Below are positions 40,301-52,335 of a DNA stretch of 64,000 nucleotides, piece after piece (the stretch's first letter is position 1; the number at the start of each line of letters is the position of its first letter). The notes below the pieces were generated by a model, which ran no database searches, was not told the DNA's origin, and saw only the letters and a list, made by a program, of their open reading frames with translations. Origin of the DNA: Hirudo medicinalis (taxonomy: Eukaryota > Annelida > Clitellata > Hirudinida > Hirudinidae); contig MPNW01000051.1 of assembly GCA_011800805.1 (NCBI GenBank), positions 9,652-73,651 on the forward strand. The letters run 5' to 3'. The translations under genes were made by a program, and so were the position numbers.

Positions 40301-43300
40301 TTCCAGGGGCGACCGACCGAGGGGACTGTCGAACTCTTCGTTGGCCAAGAAATGCTCGGACTTCGTGATGTTTTCGTCCAGGTTCGGACTTTGCCTCAGT
40401 CCGATTTCCAGCTCGAATTCTGCGAGATGGTCGTTGGACCCAACGTTCGAATCGTTCAACGAGGATTCGTCTTCTTCTTCGTCCACTTGCAGCTCTTCTT
40501 CACAACTCATGGACCTCGGGGCGTCCTCTGAATCGACGGGCGAAGGAATGGAGACCTTTTCCGGCATCGTGCCGTTGAAGCCGTCTTCGGAGGCCGGATT
40601 GGAGGAGAGGTCTTCGTCGACGGACGTTCTACTAGAGGCATCGTCCGCAACTTCTGGGAGCTCTGGCGTCATCCCTTTGCTGTTGGAAATAGACGTTCTC
40701 GTGCTTTTGCAGGTCAAGGTCACGGCTTCCGATCGTCCTCCTTCTTTCACAATAGATTTGTTGCCATTCGATTTGACTTTATCGCCTAGCTTTTGTAGTT
40801 TCGTATTGCTGCTGTTGTTTATGAGGAGGCCGTTCCTGGTGATCGCAGTCCTGTCCTGACCAGCAGCAGTTTGAGGCTTCAGATTGGACTTGACTATTGT
40901 CGCTCCACTCACCGTCCAGCAATGCGTGCGGACGTGACTCACGGGCTGATTAGTCTCATTAGATTGTATGGTCGACTCTGTTGTTGCTGGTTTAATAGTC
41001 TTAGATTGCTTAGGGCTGCATGAATACAATACCAATGCTTAATGTGGCGTTAAGTATCAGTCATCCTACTTCTGTTGCAAAGTAGTCTCCAATTGTGGAA
41101 AGAAAATAATGCAGCGAACTTCACCTCTCGCGATCTCCGCCATTCTTCTGCTTGGTCTCGACTCTGTTCGGCACCGGGTGGGCGTCCTGGGTCGTCGAGG
41201 ACGGGGAGGGGGTATGCCTCAGGCATATGTCGTCGTGCTTGCAATAGATGGAGAAAAGCTTCTGCTCGTAGGCTATGTGCTTCCTAAAATGAGAAGAATT
41301 TTATTAAAATTCCAATGCCAAGCATAGAGCTAATATTTTATTTCAGCACATCAGGGCAATGGAAACCAATGATATCAAAAATAATTTTGCACTTTTGGTC
41401 TCATGGTTTTGGCAATTTGTCAGTTGGACTCAGGTTACACCTCAGGTGTCATGCTGGGCACTGGGGTTCATGGAGGAGTCCCTTGATCGTGCCCAGCTAT
41501 GTCGTCAAGAGCTGTGCCCAGGCGTGCAGTGCCCGAACCCGAGAATCGTGCCCGGTCGGGCTCGACCGACCGCTGGCTGCTAGCTCTCGCTCGACTGATT
41601 GGAAAAACAATCGAACATTTGGAATCACAAACCCCTGTTGTATCTCCTCCTTGGTGAAGCAGGCTTCCTCGTCCACTGCCTCGTGTAGGTACATACACTC
41701 CTTAACAGCGGAAAAGATACATTCGTCAACTTTCGATCAATTGTCATGGTTTTTTTGGTTTTGTTCTGTTTGCCAGGGCTTGTGCAACAGGGTGCAGTGA
41801 TGGGTATATGTCAAATAGCATTGCCGTCGTCCTCTGATAGGTCGTGCATATTTTTAGCATTCTAGGCCTAATAAACGCTGCACACATACGTATTATGCCG
41901 TGCGTTAGTATATAATTGGCATTACACAAATTACCTCAATCATCTCTTAGGGCATTGTAATCACTAATTAAATCATCATCATCATCATCATCAATAAAAT
42001 GAATCTTTGTTTGCATAATTTATCGGAAAGTATTTCAATTTGCTGTAAACATGGTATGCAAGTATATGTGGCAAGTGGTTGTATATAGCAGTAGCATGGG
42101 ACCATGTTTAAGAATAGAAACCCCGCTTATCATGCAATAACATTAATAGGTTACTGTTGCAGTGATGTAACAATTAGGGAAATTATTATGTAATTAAGTT
42201 TAATAATAATAAGTTTTAATAAAAATTATCCTAATTATTATGTAATTAAGTTTAATAATAATAAGTTTTAATAAAAATTATCCTAATTATTACATCACTA
42301 CAACAGTTACAAAAAATGTAACGACGTAACAAATTACACGTAACACAAGTTAGGCAGCAATATCCTGCTGATACAAACCCGTTGAGATGCAAATTGGTAA
42401 AAAAAAAAGAGAAATAGCCTGGACTTACGGATTTGAGGCACGGTTGACCCTTCGTAAATCTGCTGCAGTATTTCGTGGTGCCCAGGGACGCCTTGACGGA
42501 TTTGCCGAAGTGGTGCTGGGAGGAGTTGAGGGCCCTGATTGCCTGCAGGGTGTCGTCTATGCGGGCGAACATGATGTAGGCACTTTGGCACTGTCAGGTG
42601 ATATTTATAAATTGTTTATGATGATAATTAATAATTGGTCATGCATGTAAATAAATTGTCTTGCTACCTTATTCCTAATACATCAAAGTCCCAAACTGGT
42701 TATTATGCAAATGTACGAGCAATCTGATATTGTTTTTTCTCATGCTTATAATAAGCGTTGCAAATAAGACTAAAAACTCACCTGACTGTTGCTGTGTTGC
42801 GAGATGGAGGTGTTGTTGTTGTTGTTGCTTGGCGGCGCCATCTTGGTCAGCGTGATTTTGTTTATCTTGCCGAACTTCCCGAAATTTTCCTGCTTCCTGA
42901 GATCGGACTCCGTGATGCTCGCCGGCAGACCCACCACAAACATCAGGTTCTTTTGAATGACTCTGTTCGCAAAGAACAAACGCAATTCCAATAATTTAAA
43001 ATTCTTAAACGTTTAAAAAAATACACGCAGAACGAATGACATCGCGAAACACGTGATCCACAACAACGACATTCCTCGTCAGCTCGGTCGACTGCACCTC
43101 AAAAAGGAAACATGCGATCGACCAATGAGAACAATGCGGCCACTAACCGGGCGCTTGCGAAAAACTGGAGGCTCTTTTCGATGTTTTTCCTCTTCTCTTC
43201 GGACTCTTTTAACTTCTTTTTCTTTTTCAATTGATTTATTCTTAATTGAAAACAATATTGAACAAATGAAAACAATGAACAAAAACCATTAATAAGCAAT

Positions 43301-44476
43301 TATTCGAGATAATTACAATTATATAACTCGAGCAAACCAATAAAGAGCATTAAAGCCGGACGCAACACATGCAAAAATCCTCTACAATCGATGTATTTAC
43401 GAAATTTACATATGTATTTCTTAAAATGACATTGCCAACGTCGTGTTTCAATACTCACTCGTTCGTAGAAAGGGGTTTGAACTGAGCCGGACCCTCTGTG
43501 TATGGCTGCAATAGGAGACATTAATTAAGGGCAAGGACAAACGACAAGACCATTGGGTATCCCCAGGTCTTTGAACTTTAACCACCCTTGAAGACCACTA
43601 ACCTTCCTACAGGCTGGACACGTCCCACTCTCTGTCGTTCGTATCCTGTGCCAGCAAAACCTACATATCTGAGGTCAAAGAATAAAAATAATTCAATTTC
43701 AAATAATTTTGAATAAAACCTTAATGAGCCATAATAATGACAACATGCTGTTTTAATGCAAGCTTTAATTTAGCATCTGTGTAATATTGAAATGATTAAC
43801 ATCCCAACCTGATAACCACAGGTACAAGGGATGAAGGTGAGATCGTCAATGTCAAGATTCTCCATACAGAGTGGACACTGTCAAAACAAAAGCAGGTCTG
43901 AGCATGGCCACTAAATAATACAGTCTTTGTAATGCCACACAAGAACTTCATTTAGCACTCATGCTTAAATAAAAGCATGTTTCATACAGCAATTAAGTGA
44001 ATATTTAGAACAATCTAGGATGCCTTTCATATGTAATAAAATAATAATTATTCGATTGTAACAAACGTCCCGTTTCAATTTTAGGTTCTGGTTTTGCTAA
44101 CATATGTGCACAGCAAATGGTCACTCAAGAACACAACATAACACTTGCAAACTAAGCTAAAATAATTGTGACCATTGATAAGCTGAACAGAATGCATAAT
44201 TGCATAGGTGTGGCTGATCTGCATTGACAATAATGTCAGGCAGACTTGGAAAATGGAATTTTATTATGGTTCATAAAATTATTTCATACACTCCAAAAGG
44301 CACAACATTGAAACTAGAATGCAGCATCACAGCAGATGCTTCAAACCATATGGAAATAATTCCCTGCCAGTCAAAATAATAAATTCCATAGCCTAGAATA
44401 GCTTCTGATAACCTTGAAGTTTTTTTTAACAAAAAACGAAAAATATATAATTTACCACTAGATTTTCTTGGGACAT
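37357..44476 (-). CDS. CNOT4: CCR4-NOT complex subunit 4, RING E3 ubiquitin ligase
   Basis: E3 ligase with RING, RRM and C3H modules, acting in mRNA decay and ribosome quality control. Sixteen exons: 44476-44456, 43877-43809, 43668-43603, 43505-43459, 43240-43148, 42962-42782, 42590-42429, 41700-41633, 41283-41125, 41015-40222, 40067-39984, 39893-39666, 39523-38958, 38683-38503, 38041-37964, 37607-37357. Phases agree throughout and give 1015 residues, longer than human (575-710). The C4C4 RING reads CPLCMENL, then FIPCTCGYQICRFCWHRIR, then GTCPACRK. A basic coiled segment (INQLKKKKKLKESEEKRKN) precedes the RRM with QKNLMFVVGLPASI and FGKFGKINKI. The zinc-finger region has KASLGTTKYCSRF and then ECMYLHEAVDEEACFTKEEI. 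The rest is low-complexity: an acidic Ser-rich exon, Gln-rich stretches and a Pro-rich end. Exons 10-16 are placed by phase and splice sites, with less family support. Confidence 0.9.
42150..42310. mobile_element. MITE-like element with 29-bp terminal inverted repeats
   Basis: 42150-42178 and 42282-42310 are inverted copies matching at 26 of 29 positions by hand (inner ends caattagg and cctaatta; outer ends gttactg and cagttac). Between them a 52-bp unit starting aattattatgtaattaag is tandemly duplicated (from 42181 and 42233). No coding capacity. It lies in the CNOT4 intron between exons 7 and 8. Confidence 0.75.
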
Positions 44477-45261
44477 CTTCTTTAGGTAGTTTTATTTCTA
44501 TAATGAATTTCAGCCTGAATTTAAAACATGCAAAAACTTTAGTTTACAAATTCTGCTCATTGTTCAAAAGGTTGGATAAATATACTGTGTATTTAAACAT
44601 GAATTAATTAAACTATCTATAAAGGAGTGTCACTAAATCAAGTCCTACGACGCATTCATGAACACTGCAAATACGAACTTATTCGAGTTTTCAAAATGCC
44701 GTTCGCCTATTAAAATTCTTGAAGAGATTTTTAAGTCGCGAGTGATATATGAACGCCTGTTTTGGACGAACAGAAAGAAGATTATTTTAATGGCTTTACT
44801 TAAAAATAACGAAGCAAATAATTCAATAAAATATTACTATTTTAAAATTGTTTACACAAATTTATGATTTACCTGCGTCCAATAAAATACCGTCTTATAA
44901 TAATCCTTCAAATCTATTTTAATAATTTTAAAGAAAACTTCATAACAAATCAGCATTTAATTAAAGTAGCTGATAACAAATTTTAACTGTAAAAATATAA
45001 ACTTTTTTACCTCCCACTAAGACTGTCAGCCGTGAAATTTATTTACTCATATGATTTGACTACTCCGGTTGATCGTGAAAGATTGAGGGCCACAAGGTTC
45101 TTTTCTCGTAACTGATTCGTTTAAACAATTCGATTGATTTTATTAAGTTATTTGTAAGGCTTTAGAACATCGTTGACGCCATCGAAGCAGTTCGGCGGCC
45201 TTTATTACATCAAGTGCCGCTTTTGGTTATATGAGGGTTTAATTTTCAGGAAAACGTCGAA
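44477..45261. promoter_or_regulatory. Shared 5' spacer of CNOT4 and V-ATPase subunit a
   Basis: 785 bp between divergent start codons. AT-rich with no other gene. The acceptor-like ttaattttcag at 45239-45249 stands 12 bases before the V-ATPase ATG, so a 5' UTR intron or trans-splice site is likely there. Confidence 0.4.
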
Positions 45262-48200
45262 ATGGGTTCTTCTTTCAGAAGTGAGGACATGTCGTTCTGC
45301 GACATGTACCTGCACGCAGACGACGCCTACGAGTGCATCAACAGGTTGGGGGAGTTGGGAATCTGTCAGTTCAAGGATGTGAGTTAAAAAAATATATTGC
45401 CGCATAAATCGGACACCGGTTATGTGCTTTATTTTCTATTCTATGAGTCACTTGCATTACTAGAATTGCGTTTTAAGTAAAATGAAATAAAGAAGATTTG
45501 TGATCATTGATACCATTGTGAAGCTTACAACAAATACCCGTACGATGGCCACTGTCTTAGTGTAAACTATCCTTGTTCATTCATCATTCTTTCACTTATG
45601 TCTATTGTCTATTTGATACTTTTCAATTTCTAAAGGCAAACTAGGCACCAAGTATGATCTGTTTAACTGTATTCTTACCTATTATTATCAATGCTATTTT
45701 TAATAATTACATTTGAACCAATGATATGTTTAAACACTGTGAGCTTAATATACACAGGTTGTAAATATTTATTAATAAATTAATTTATTTGATTATTCTG
45801 ACAAGTAAAGTTTTCTTGATTTCAGATGAACATCAACGTGAACGTGTTCCAAAGGCAGTTTGTCAATGAGATCAGGAAGCTGGATGACCTGGAAAGAATC
45901 ATAAGTAAACCTGAGTTCATGAATATTAATTTATGATAATTTCAATAATAATAGTTATTATTTTCTAACAGTATTTGCATAATAAATACTATACTATGTC
46001 ATCAATGGTCGTATGTTTTTGCTTGTCAAACACATTGCAACAGCTTTTATGGTTTTAATCCTCAATTGCTAGAAAATCTTAAATTTATCCTTAACTACAT
46101 AAAAATTATAATCAATTCTATTTTAATTACTAACGATGACGACATCATTGGTAACGAGTTATTTTTGGACCGCAGGGTATTTTGAGGGAGAGCTCCAAAG
46201 GGAGGGGATGGTTCCTTTCCAGGAGACGTCGGACAATCAGATCATGGAACAGTCCTTGAACGACATGATTGTAAGAAGCTTTTGTTTTTTGGCTGTTTTA
46301 GATTTCCGTCTGTGGGCTCCCCAACTAGCTCTTTTGAATGTAATCATGATGTTTTTTCTGGCCACCGCTCTGTCGATGATGATAGATATGCCGCTGATGC
46401 GATGATGATGACATGCCGCTGATGCGATGATGATGATGGTTGTGGTAATTAAAAATATGCTTTATTGGCAGAATCCCTTTGTAGTCATAATAGTCACATG
46501 CAATTGTAGTTAATTGTCTCATTCAATGCCACTGCTGTCGTCGTCATCATCATCATCACCGCTTTCACTTTCAGCAACAACTGGAAAGAATGGAACAATC
46601 CGTGAGGGAGATGTTCGGCAACGTGGAGCAGCTCGAGAAATCCCAGAACGAACTCATCGAACTCAGCACTATCCTGTCCAAGACGAGGGAATACTTTGAG
46701 GTTGGGATTGTTGACCATTTCCCTGCTTCCTTTTGGTTCGTAAAATATTCGTCGTCAGTCATTCATGAGTTACTCACAATAAGTCATCGTGCGATGACGT
46801 CGATACCTGACGAACGATCAATCTGAATTCATGAAACGAAGTTGTCTTAAGTATTCGACTTCGTTTATTTATGCAAATGTCGTAGGACGTATCATCTAGG
46901 ACCTAGAAAGCTGACATGATCATTTGCATGATCATTAAAATAGATTATCTTGTCCATCTATTAGCATAATTCATTCTCTCTGTTGCAGTCCATCACCCCC
47001 GAAGATCTGTCCAAGGAAGGGTCCGACGACGAGCAATCCAGCAGAGCTGCCCTGAGGTTTGCATTAATTATGCTAATCACTAATGAATAATGTAATGATA
47101 TTGTCTTTAAAAGTGACAAGTTAAGCAAGCCTTAATAACAACATGGCTTGGCCGTTAATGCCAGAAATGCATTTACTACCATCATCACCACTTCCAGGTA
47201 CACGGTGGGCGTCATGCCAACAGCCAGAATATACGGCTTTACCAGGCTCCTCTACTTTGCCACCAGGGGTGCTTCGTACTGCAGGCACTCGCCCTTCGAG
47301 GGCCAGATGAAGGACCCGGTCACGGTGAGATGAACCATAGTATCCAGATGTGTCGTCGATTATTGCATTATTATTCGTTGTCGCCGATATCGTTATTCGT
47401 TGTGTTTTATATCATAAGAGTTTATCGAAGAAATTATCGTCTATGTTGTTACCAAATATTTCAGAGCTTGTTCTTGTTTTGTAAATTATTCTTTTTTTCT
47501 TTCTTTTTTTTTTCAAATCAGCTATTTAGTTGTAATCTTGATTCTTTTTTATTTACAGGGAAACATGGTCGACAAATCCACCTTCATGGTTCTCTGTTCA
47601 GCCCAGCAGCTCCACAACAAGATCAACAAGATTGCCGAAAGGTGAGTGAACTTTGCTTTGTTCATTCTTTTGTCCAACCATCCATCCATCCATCCATCTG
47701 TCTGCCATCGAGATTGAAGTTATTCTTCTCCATAATATCTCTAAAAATAAAAAAACTATAAATCCTTCAGAGCATTGGCATAGTTTAACATTATTGACCA
47801 ATAACATTGCTTCTTCTGACAGTTTCCAGGCCACCCTTTACCCGTGTCCCGAAACCGAGGAGGGGAGAATGAGGGCCATCGACGGTGCACAGCAAAGACT
47901 CAGGGACTTGGAACTGGTAGGTTATTAGTGCAGCTGTTATTATTGTTGTTATGATTATCACTGTTATTATTTTAATTGTATTTATCAATGCAGTCTACAA
48001 AGAGTGTCGGCAACTTCGACCATATGTCGATATTCACTGTTATGTTTATATCGTAATTGTTGTTACGACTGCCCTCTCAAAAAGTCACATCGTCGCCTCT
48101 TCTAGATCCTGGCCAAGTCGCGCGAGTCTCGAGAGGAGAGCCTGAGGGAGATCGCCCGAAACCTGACCTCGTGGAAGGTCCGAGTCATCCGGATGAAGGC

Positions 48201-51009
48201 CTGCTTCCACACCCTGAACCTCTTCAGGTACGAGAAGAACAGTCTCGTGGGCCAGTGCTACCTTCCCACTGCTTACCTGTCCAAAGTCCGGGCTCTGCTG
48301 AATGTCAGCAAGGTGAGTGATTGTCATGTCATTCGTGGCTTTAAATTCAATAGCATTTATTTGTGCGTTGAGTACTCATTGTGACTAGGGTTACAATTGT
48401 AGCTGCCAGTCGGCCGGTGGTGTTTATGGTCGGATGTTTGAAAGTATGAACATTGTCCTTATGAATCCATCCATAGCGGCAGTTAATGTTGTAAGGTTTT
48501 TTTAGCAATAACAATGCTAGAATGGGAGTTATTGGGATAGGTCAGTGGACTTGAAACATGATGATGATGGCAATGAGACTGATATTCAAATTCGGCCCGA
48601 ACTAATAATAATAACAATAATAATAATATCAATAAATATGATGTCAGAAACTACAGTGATAATGATGATGATGGTGATTACGATGTTGTTACCAGGACCG
48701 AGCGAGCAACATCATCACCCCTACCTACTCGAAGGACTTGCCGACGTACCATGCCACGAACAAGTTCACTGCTGCCTTTCAGAATATCATCGACGCTTAC
48801 GGCATTGCCAGCTACAAGGAGATCAATCCAGGTGAGCGTGGATGATTGCGATGATGATCATGGTGAAGATCAATGGGGAGAATGATATTGATTGTGATTT
48901 GTAACTCGTGTTTAGCTCGTGATGATAGCTTAAGTGCTAATTAACAAATCATTAGTGAAGATCATTCATTCATTCATTCATTCGTACGTCAATTTATTTG
49001 TTGGGTGATTTCATTCCAGCCATCTTCTCGATCATCACCTTCCCCTTCCTGTTCTCGGTGATGTTCGGAGATGCTGGACACGGGTTTCTGATGCTCCTGT
49101 TCGGTATCTACCTGGTCCTCAATGAAAGGAAACTCAAGGATGCTGCTGACAAGAGTGAGGTGTGTTGGGTTCCACTGGGTGTGTGAGGGGGTGGACTAGA
49201 TTTCTGATTATTCCTTTGTTACTGATCGTCAATTTCATGCATTTCCGTTGGTTGTGCAAATTGCATCGTCGTCATAATCACCACCTGCAGTGAATCAATA
49301 TACATTGTTATCAAAATTACCCCTACCTGACATAGTGGTTATCACCTCTAAAAAAAAAGCCAACACATTATTATTAACATAATTTATGACTCACATCATC
49401 ATCATCATCATCACATGATCATTATCATCACCAAAACCGTCACCCTCCGCAGATCCTGAACATTGTCTTCAGCGGCAGATACATGATCCTCCTGATGAGC
49501 ATCTTCAGCATCTACTCAGGCTTCATGTACAACGACGTCTTCTCGAGGCCAATAGCATTGCGTTCCTCCACGTGGAAGATCATCTACGAGTGAGTGTTTT
49601 GCCTTTCTCCGTCGAATCGGGAGGCAATCTTGGAGCAGAATTTTGAAGGCATCGATATGTGTATTTTGCACGTGCGATTTCACGAGAGTGAGTGATTTAT
49701 AAACGATTTTGAAACTGAGAATCGTCATTTTTATAGCAACAACTACCTGGAACATCACCCGTCCTCCATGCTGGATCCTAGCAACCCCAACGTGACCTCC
49801 GGAGTTTACCCCTTCGGACTTGACCCGGTAAGCGATCTCAACGTTTTTTGCCTTCATTTTAGATCATTCTCATGATCACCTACACGACAATGTGCTATTC
49901 ATCGTCGTAGCAATAGTGTAGAAAATCATCATCATCATCATAACCATTTGCAGTCAATAAAACAGCTTAGATAGTCATCATCCTCCTCGCTGTCATTTTC
50001 ACCGACAGGTCTGGAAGCTCGCCGAAAACCAGATCACCTTCACCAACTCCTACAAGAAGAAACTGTCTGTGATTTTCGGTGTGGCCCAAATGACCCTCGG
50101 GGTCATTATCGGGCTCTTCAACCACGTGTGAGTACGACCGAGACGATTGCATTGATATAGTTTTTTTTTATTTTGCCAAGATCTTTTGAACTGCCATGCC
50201 ATTTATGTAGCGCCCCTACTCAAGGGTGCAGGCTGGGTTGCGTACACGATGCATTGTCACAACTGCCTCCATTACAGTTAGACACAGGAATGCAATCTGT
50301 TGAGTTGACCTGCATGCCTGTGTCCTTAACTACTCTGGCATCGCCTGAGTTTTCATAGCGATCGTTGCCATGATCATTTTTATTTGACATCATCCAGTAT
50401 AATCATCATATAATATAATCATCATCATCATCATCTTCAACATCATAATTACAGCTACTTCAAGAAGTACGTGAACATCATCTGCGAGTTCATTCCCATG
50501 CTCGTCTTCCTCATGAGCCTCTTTGGATACCTCAGTGCTCTCATTTTTGCCAAGTGGGTTCGCATCCCCACAGGCTCCTCCTACTATGACTGCTCACCCA
50601 ACCTCCTGATTGGTTAGTTTGACTGAAAAGGTCAAAGCGATCGGAGATTAAAATTGGCATCGCAATCACCACCACGTACTTCGGTTGACTGATCTTTCTG
50701 TTTGCAGACTTCATCAACATGTTCATGATGAAGTACGAGATGAAAGACGACCCCAAGGCCTGTCCGACCACCTGGTTCGACGGACAGGTGAGTCTTCTGA
50801 CAGTTACTATGAGGGCGGAATGCGACAGAGACGACGTGACTAGGATGATGATGATGATGATTTGATTTTTATTTGAATTCCAGAAACCCCTTCAAATGGC
50901 ACTGGTAGTTCTGGCTGTGTTTTGTGCATTGTGGCTCCTGTTGAGCAAGCCGATATACCTTCTCATCAAGACAAAGCCAGGAGGAAGAAGGCTGGGGTGG
51001 GTGTTAGCA

Positions 51010-51062
<53 letters not shown>

Positions 51063-52335
51063 GGTGGTGTTGTAAGGATATAATGTTGATGATATTGGTA
51101 ACGATGACTTGACTATGAATGTTGGTCTCTGAATCCTGCCCAGAAGTTAACATAGACTAGCATAGGATCAATATTCACTCATTATGATATTAATCATAAT
51201 AGTCATCATCACAGTAACAGCAGACATCATCATCATAATAATTGCTTGCATAGCTCCACCAGCACCTGGTAGAGGATGAAGACGGATTAGTCAACAGCAC
51301 GAACCAGTTGCCGACCAACGACCAAGGGAGGACGTCCAATCAGGAGAGGGGAGATCTGACCAGCAGCCTTGCCCTTCACAATGACCAAGTACTCCTAGGA
51401 TCCATGGTTCATTCCGTAGACTTGGAGGCAAACATCAGCTCGAGTACTGATGATCATGATAATGAGGTGAGTGAGAGATGGGACAATGGTCAGAGTTATT
51501 TTTATTTTGCTGATCTTGGTTCTAAGAAGGCATCAGTCATTCTTCCAATCAATTTTTCTTGAACATTCTACCCAATGATTGGCTGACCTAAATATTTTTA
51601 TTGTTTTACCCACTGTTTTGATTGGTCAACCCATACTGATTGGTTTCCCTAAATGTAGATCACTTGATAATTCCTAACAGCCATTTGAGTTTGGGGAGGT
51701 GATGATCCACCAGGCCATCCACACCATCGAGTTCTGCCTCGGGTGCATCTCCCACACCGCCTCCTACCTCAGGCTATGGGCTCTCAGTCTTGCCCATGCA
51801 CGTGAGTTACTATGGCAACTTAGGCAGTTAATGGTGTGAAATAATCCACGGCATTCTTCTGCTATTGTAGAGTTGTCCGAGGTGCTCTGGGTAATGGTCC
51901 TCAGGACGGCATTGAAACAGACCGCCCTATGGAAGGGAGCCTTGTTCCTCTTCGTCATCTTTGCCCCGTTTGCCGTCCTCAGCGTAGTCATCCTCATCCT
52001 CATGGAGGGTCTCTCCGCCTTCCTGCACACCCTGCGTCTCCATTGGTCAGTTTGTCCGACGACATTGGAGATAACCTAAAATAATGAATTTTAAAATTAT
52101 ATATTAATGATTATAATGTTGTTTTAGTTTGGCATCTCTGGTGTTAGGCCATGGTGCCGTACAAACTAATTATTGTTGTTAATCATGGCATCTGTACTAG
52201 TTATGATAATTAGGGTCGTTAATATTCATGATTGTTTCCTTCAGGGTGGAATTCAACAGTAAGTTCTACCAAGGGGAGGGGCATGCCTTTGAGCCGTTCA
52301 GCTTCGAGCACATCCTCAAGCAGAGCATGGATTGA
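45262..52335 (+). CDS. ATP6V0A: V-type proton ATPase 116 kDa subunit a (V0 sector)
   Basis: Membrane stator subunit that carries protons across the V0 sector. Twenty-one exons: 45262-45378, 45826-45904, 46176-46270, 46575-46700, 46989-47056, 47198-47324, 47559-47641, 47823-47916, 48106-48312, 48696-48831, 49020-49159, 49453-49589, 49737-49827, 50009-50127, 50455-50612, 50708-50787, 50884-51000, 51254-51466, 51681-51801, 51871-52045, 52245-52335. All phases agree; 857 residues (human about 837). The cytosolic N-half starts [20 protein letters not shown] and includes [15 protein letters not shown] and [15 protein letters not shown]. The membrane half has [36 protein letters not shown] and [20 protein letters not shown]. 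The Arg in [19 protein letters not shown] is the conserved proton-path residue. The end [10 protein letters not shown] is typical. The exon 17 donor (TGG|gtgtta) is chosen by phase; a stronger gtgggt four bases earlier would break the frame. Paralogue number cannot be assigned. Confidence 0.95.
51008..51070 (+). repeat. GAT/GGT microsatellite at the 5' end of V-ATPase intron 17
   Basis: GAT run followed by GGT run, starting 8 bases after the chosen donor. The same intron has ATC repeats at about 51203-51240 before the acceptor. Confidence 0.9.
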
